A DNA stretch of 64,000 nt, taken from assembly GCA_017306155.1 (NCBI GenBank), contig JAFKJB010000010.1, positions 93,023 to 157,022 of the forward strand. Reading direction: 5' to 3'. The position numbers and the translations under genes were made by a program. Below the pieces are notes generated by a model. The model worked only from the letters and a program-made list of their open reading frames with translations. It was not told the DNA's origin and did no database searches. The stretch is from Nitrosospira multiformis. GTDB lineage: Bacteria > Pseudomonadota > Gammaproteobacteria > Burkholderiales > Nitrosomonadaceae. The stretch's first letter is position 1; each line of letters starts with the position of its first letter. This document shows positions 59,646 to 64,000 of this stretch, piece by piece.

Positions 59646-59673
59646 TTGACCGGGTGTCTGGCGTCTGTATAAT
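59646..59673 (+). promoter_or_regulatory. rrn promoter
   Basis: TTGACC, 16 bp, TATAAT, followed by a G/C-rich discriminator GCCGCC, typical of stringently controlled rRNA promoters. An A/T-rich tract just upstream could be an UP element. Confidence 0.88.
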
Positions 59674-59719
59674 GCCGCCTTTCGCTACTGACATCGGTTA
59701 CAAAGTTTGTCAGTCAGCA

Positions 59720-59735
59720 TCGCTCTTTAAAAATT
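59720..59735 (+). promoter_or_regulatory. boxA antitermination site of the 16S leader
   Basis: CGCTCTTTAAAAATTT resembles the boxA consensus TGCTCTTTAACAA, located in the leader about 50 bp downstream of the -10 box. Confidence 0.7.
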
Positions 59736-59740
59736 TACAG

Positions 59741-59766
59741 CCGATAGGTGTGGGCACTTGAACGGG
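59741..59766 (+). other. left arm of the 16S processing stem
   Basis: CCGATAGGTGTGGGCACTTG and the next six bases are complementary, with small bulges, to 61456-61482 beyond the 16S 3' end. Such long stems are cut by RNase III to release pre-16S rRNA. Confidence 0.78.
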
Positions 59767-59771
59767 ACACA

Positions 59772-59802
59772 TGGCTGTTTCGTGTTTTTAGCGAAACAGC
59801 CA
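59772..59802 (+). other. stem-loop in the 16S leader
   Basis: Perfect 11-bp stem TGGCTGTTTCG/CGAAACAGCCA with a 9-nt loop, between the processing stem and the mature 16S end. Confidence 0.7.
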
Positions 59803-59908
59803 GTTCCAAGAGTCGAAGTGCTCGCACAACGTACCAAGATTCTGATGATCCCGATTACTCGGGAGAAACAGAATCGAAATAACGTCAAGCGAGAGTTTTA
59901 CCAGTATT

Positions 59909-61447
<1,539 letters not shown>

Positions 61448-61455
61448 GAGAAATT

Positions 61456-61482
61456 CCCGTTTGAGTGCCCACAACCTATCGG
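61456..61482 (+). other. right arm of the 16S processing stem
   Basis: Complementary to 59741-59766 in the leader; see that entry. Confidence 0.78.
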
Positions 61483-61568
61483 TTGTTTAGAAAAGCAAGG
61501 CTAGGGGGCTAAGGAAATAGGCTTGAGAACCACGAAAGGCCCATCTCTTTGTTTCCAGGCTCTGTTCA

Positions 61569-61645
<77 letters not shown>

Positions 61646-61652
61646 ACTAAAA

Positions 61653-61728
61653 GGGGGTGTAGCTCAGATGGGAGAGCACCTGCTTTGCAAGCAGGGGGTC
61701 ATCGGTTCGATCCCGTTCACCTCCACCA
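61653..61728 (+). tRNA. tRNA-Ala (anticodon TGC)
   Basis: 76 nt with CCA. Acceptor GGGGGTG/CACCTCC with one G-T pair, anticodon loop TTTGCAA giving TGC. Only 7 nt after tRNA-Ile. Confidence 0.97.
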
Positions 61729-61753
61729 ATCAGAAAAGTAATTACCTAATTAG

Positions 61754-61791
61754 AAACCAGAAGTAAACGGAAGGGTTTACTTCTGGTTTTT
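61754..61791 (+). terminator. terminator-like hairpin inside the rrn spacer
   Basis: Perfect 15-bp stem AAACCAGAAGTAAAC/GTTTACTTCTGGTTT with a 6-nt loop, followed by TT. It lies 26 bp after tRNA-Ala and upstream of the 23S gene. It may be a processing site or a terminator overcome by rrn antitermination. Confidence 0.6.
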
Positions 61792-61870
61792 AACCAGCGG
61801 CTGTATTTCGGGAGCACCAGGTTTTCGAGGGTGTTATTCAACCTTGGATTTCCTTGTATTCAGTTCCCGA

Positions 61871-61885
61871 CGTTCTTTAACAATC
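61871..61885 (+). promoter_or_regulatory. boxA of the 16S-23S spacer
   Basis: CGTTCTTTAACAATC matches the boxA consensus closely and lies downstream of the terminator-like hairpin, about 220 bp before the 23S gene. Confidence 0.72.
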
Positions 61886-62096
61886 TGGAAGAAGTAAATA
61901 TTCCGCATCGAAGGATACGCTGCCCTTGAGGTTGCGTTTTCCCGAGATATGGAATAATGGGTTAGATTGTATCGACGTATCGCATTTTTAGTCGGATGCG
62001 ATACGAAGCAAGCACCTGTAACCACCGGTTTGGAAGATGAAGGAGAGTCGATTTTTGAATGACATCCGATTAACTTCTAAAGCCCTTAAGGTTATA

Positions 62097-64000
<1,904 letters not shown>

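Overview
The window is a chromosomal segment of a betaproteobacterium, most likely a Nitrosospira-type ammonia oxidiser (Nitrosomonadaceae). The calls rest on the 16S rRNA sequence, a rrn operon with tRNA-Ile(GAT) and tRNA-Ala(TGC) in the spacer, the surE-pcm-nlpD-rpoS and infC-rpmI-rplT-pheST-ihfA-merR gene orders, PEP-CTERM proteins and two exported alpha-carbonic anhydrases. The genus is inferred from memory of such sequences, not from a search.

Layout. 1-3067: end of a caa3-type cytochrome c oxidase operon (coxB, then coxA running off the left edge). 3.4-8.9 kb: a minus-strand surface/periplasm locus with two paralogous PEP-CTERM alpha-carbonic anhydrases, a large outer-membrane porin and two small exported proteins that share an unusual C-terminal tail. 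9.3-17.5 kb: central carbon genes (pssA, pgi, tkt, pgm, zwf), all minus strand. 17.5-25.6 kb: an accessory stretch with variable base composition. It holds a broken neuB fragment, mlaA, an arginase-fold gene converging on a GNAT/FemAB-like gene plus two SMR-type transporter subunits, a glpM-like remnant, two copies of a 58-bp promoter-like module, and a high-GC dihydroxyacetone kinase. It lies between pssA and ilvBHC, genes that are often close neighbours in betaproteobacteria. 25.6-29.7 kb: ilvBHC and fur. 29.8-43.4 kb: bamE, dapB, carAB, greA, yhbY, rlmE, ftsH, folP, glmM, and a pstS with no pstCAB beside it. 43.6-51.4 kb: thrS, infC (apparent AUA start), rpmI, rplT, pheST, ihfA, merR. 51.5-59.6 kb: tRNA-Pro, surE, pcm, nlpD, rpoS, a truncated haemoglobin, a FadL-type porin, sodB, tyrS. 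59.6-64 kb: rrn promoter, 16S, two tRNAs and most of the 23S rRNA, cut by the right edge.

Most of the window is conserved housekeeping DNA. The less ordinary parts are the carbonic anhydrase/porin/small-protein locus (3.4-8.9 kb) and the accessory stretch (17.5-25.6 kb). In the first, one candidate regulatory motif (direct repeats spaced 11 bp) precedes both the porin and the second carbonic anhydrase. The two small proteins keep an identical tail peptide although eight of nine of its codons differ. In the second, an arginase-fold protein, an acyltransferase and a paired small transporter look like a lipid- or envelope-modification set. No CRISPR array, intact insertion sequence or prophage was seen.
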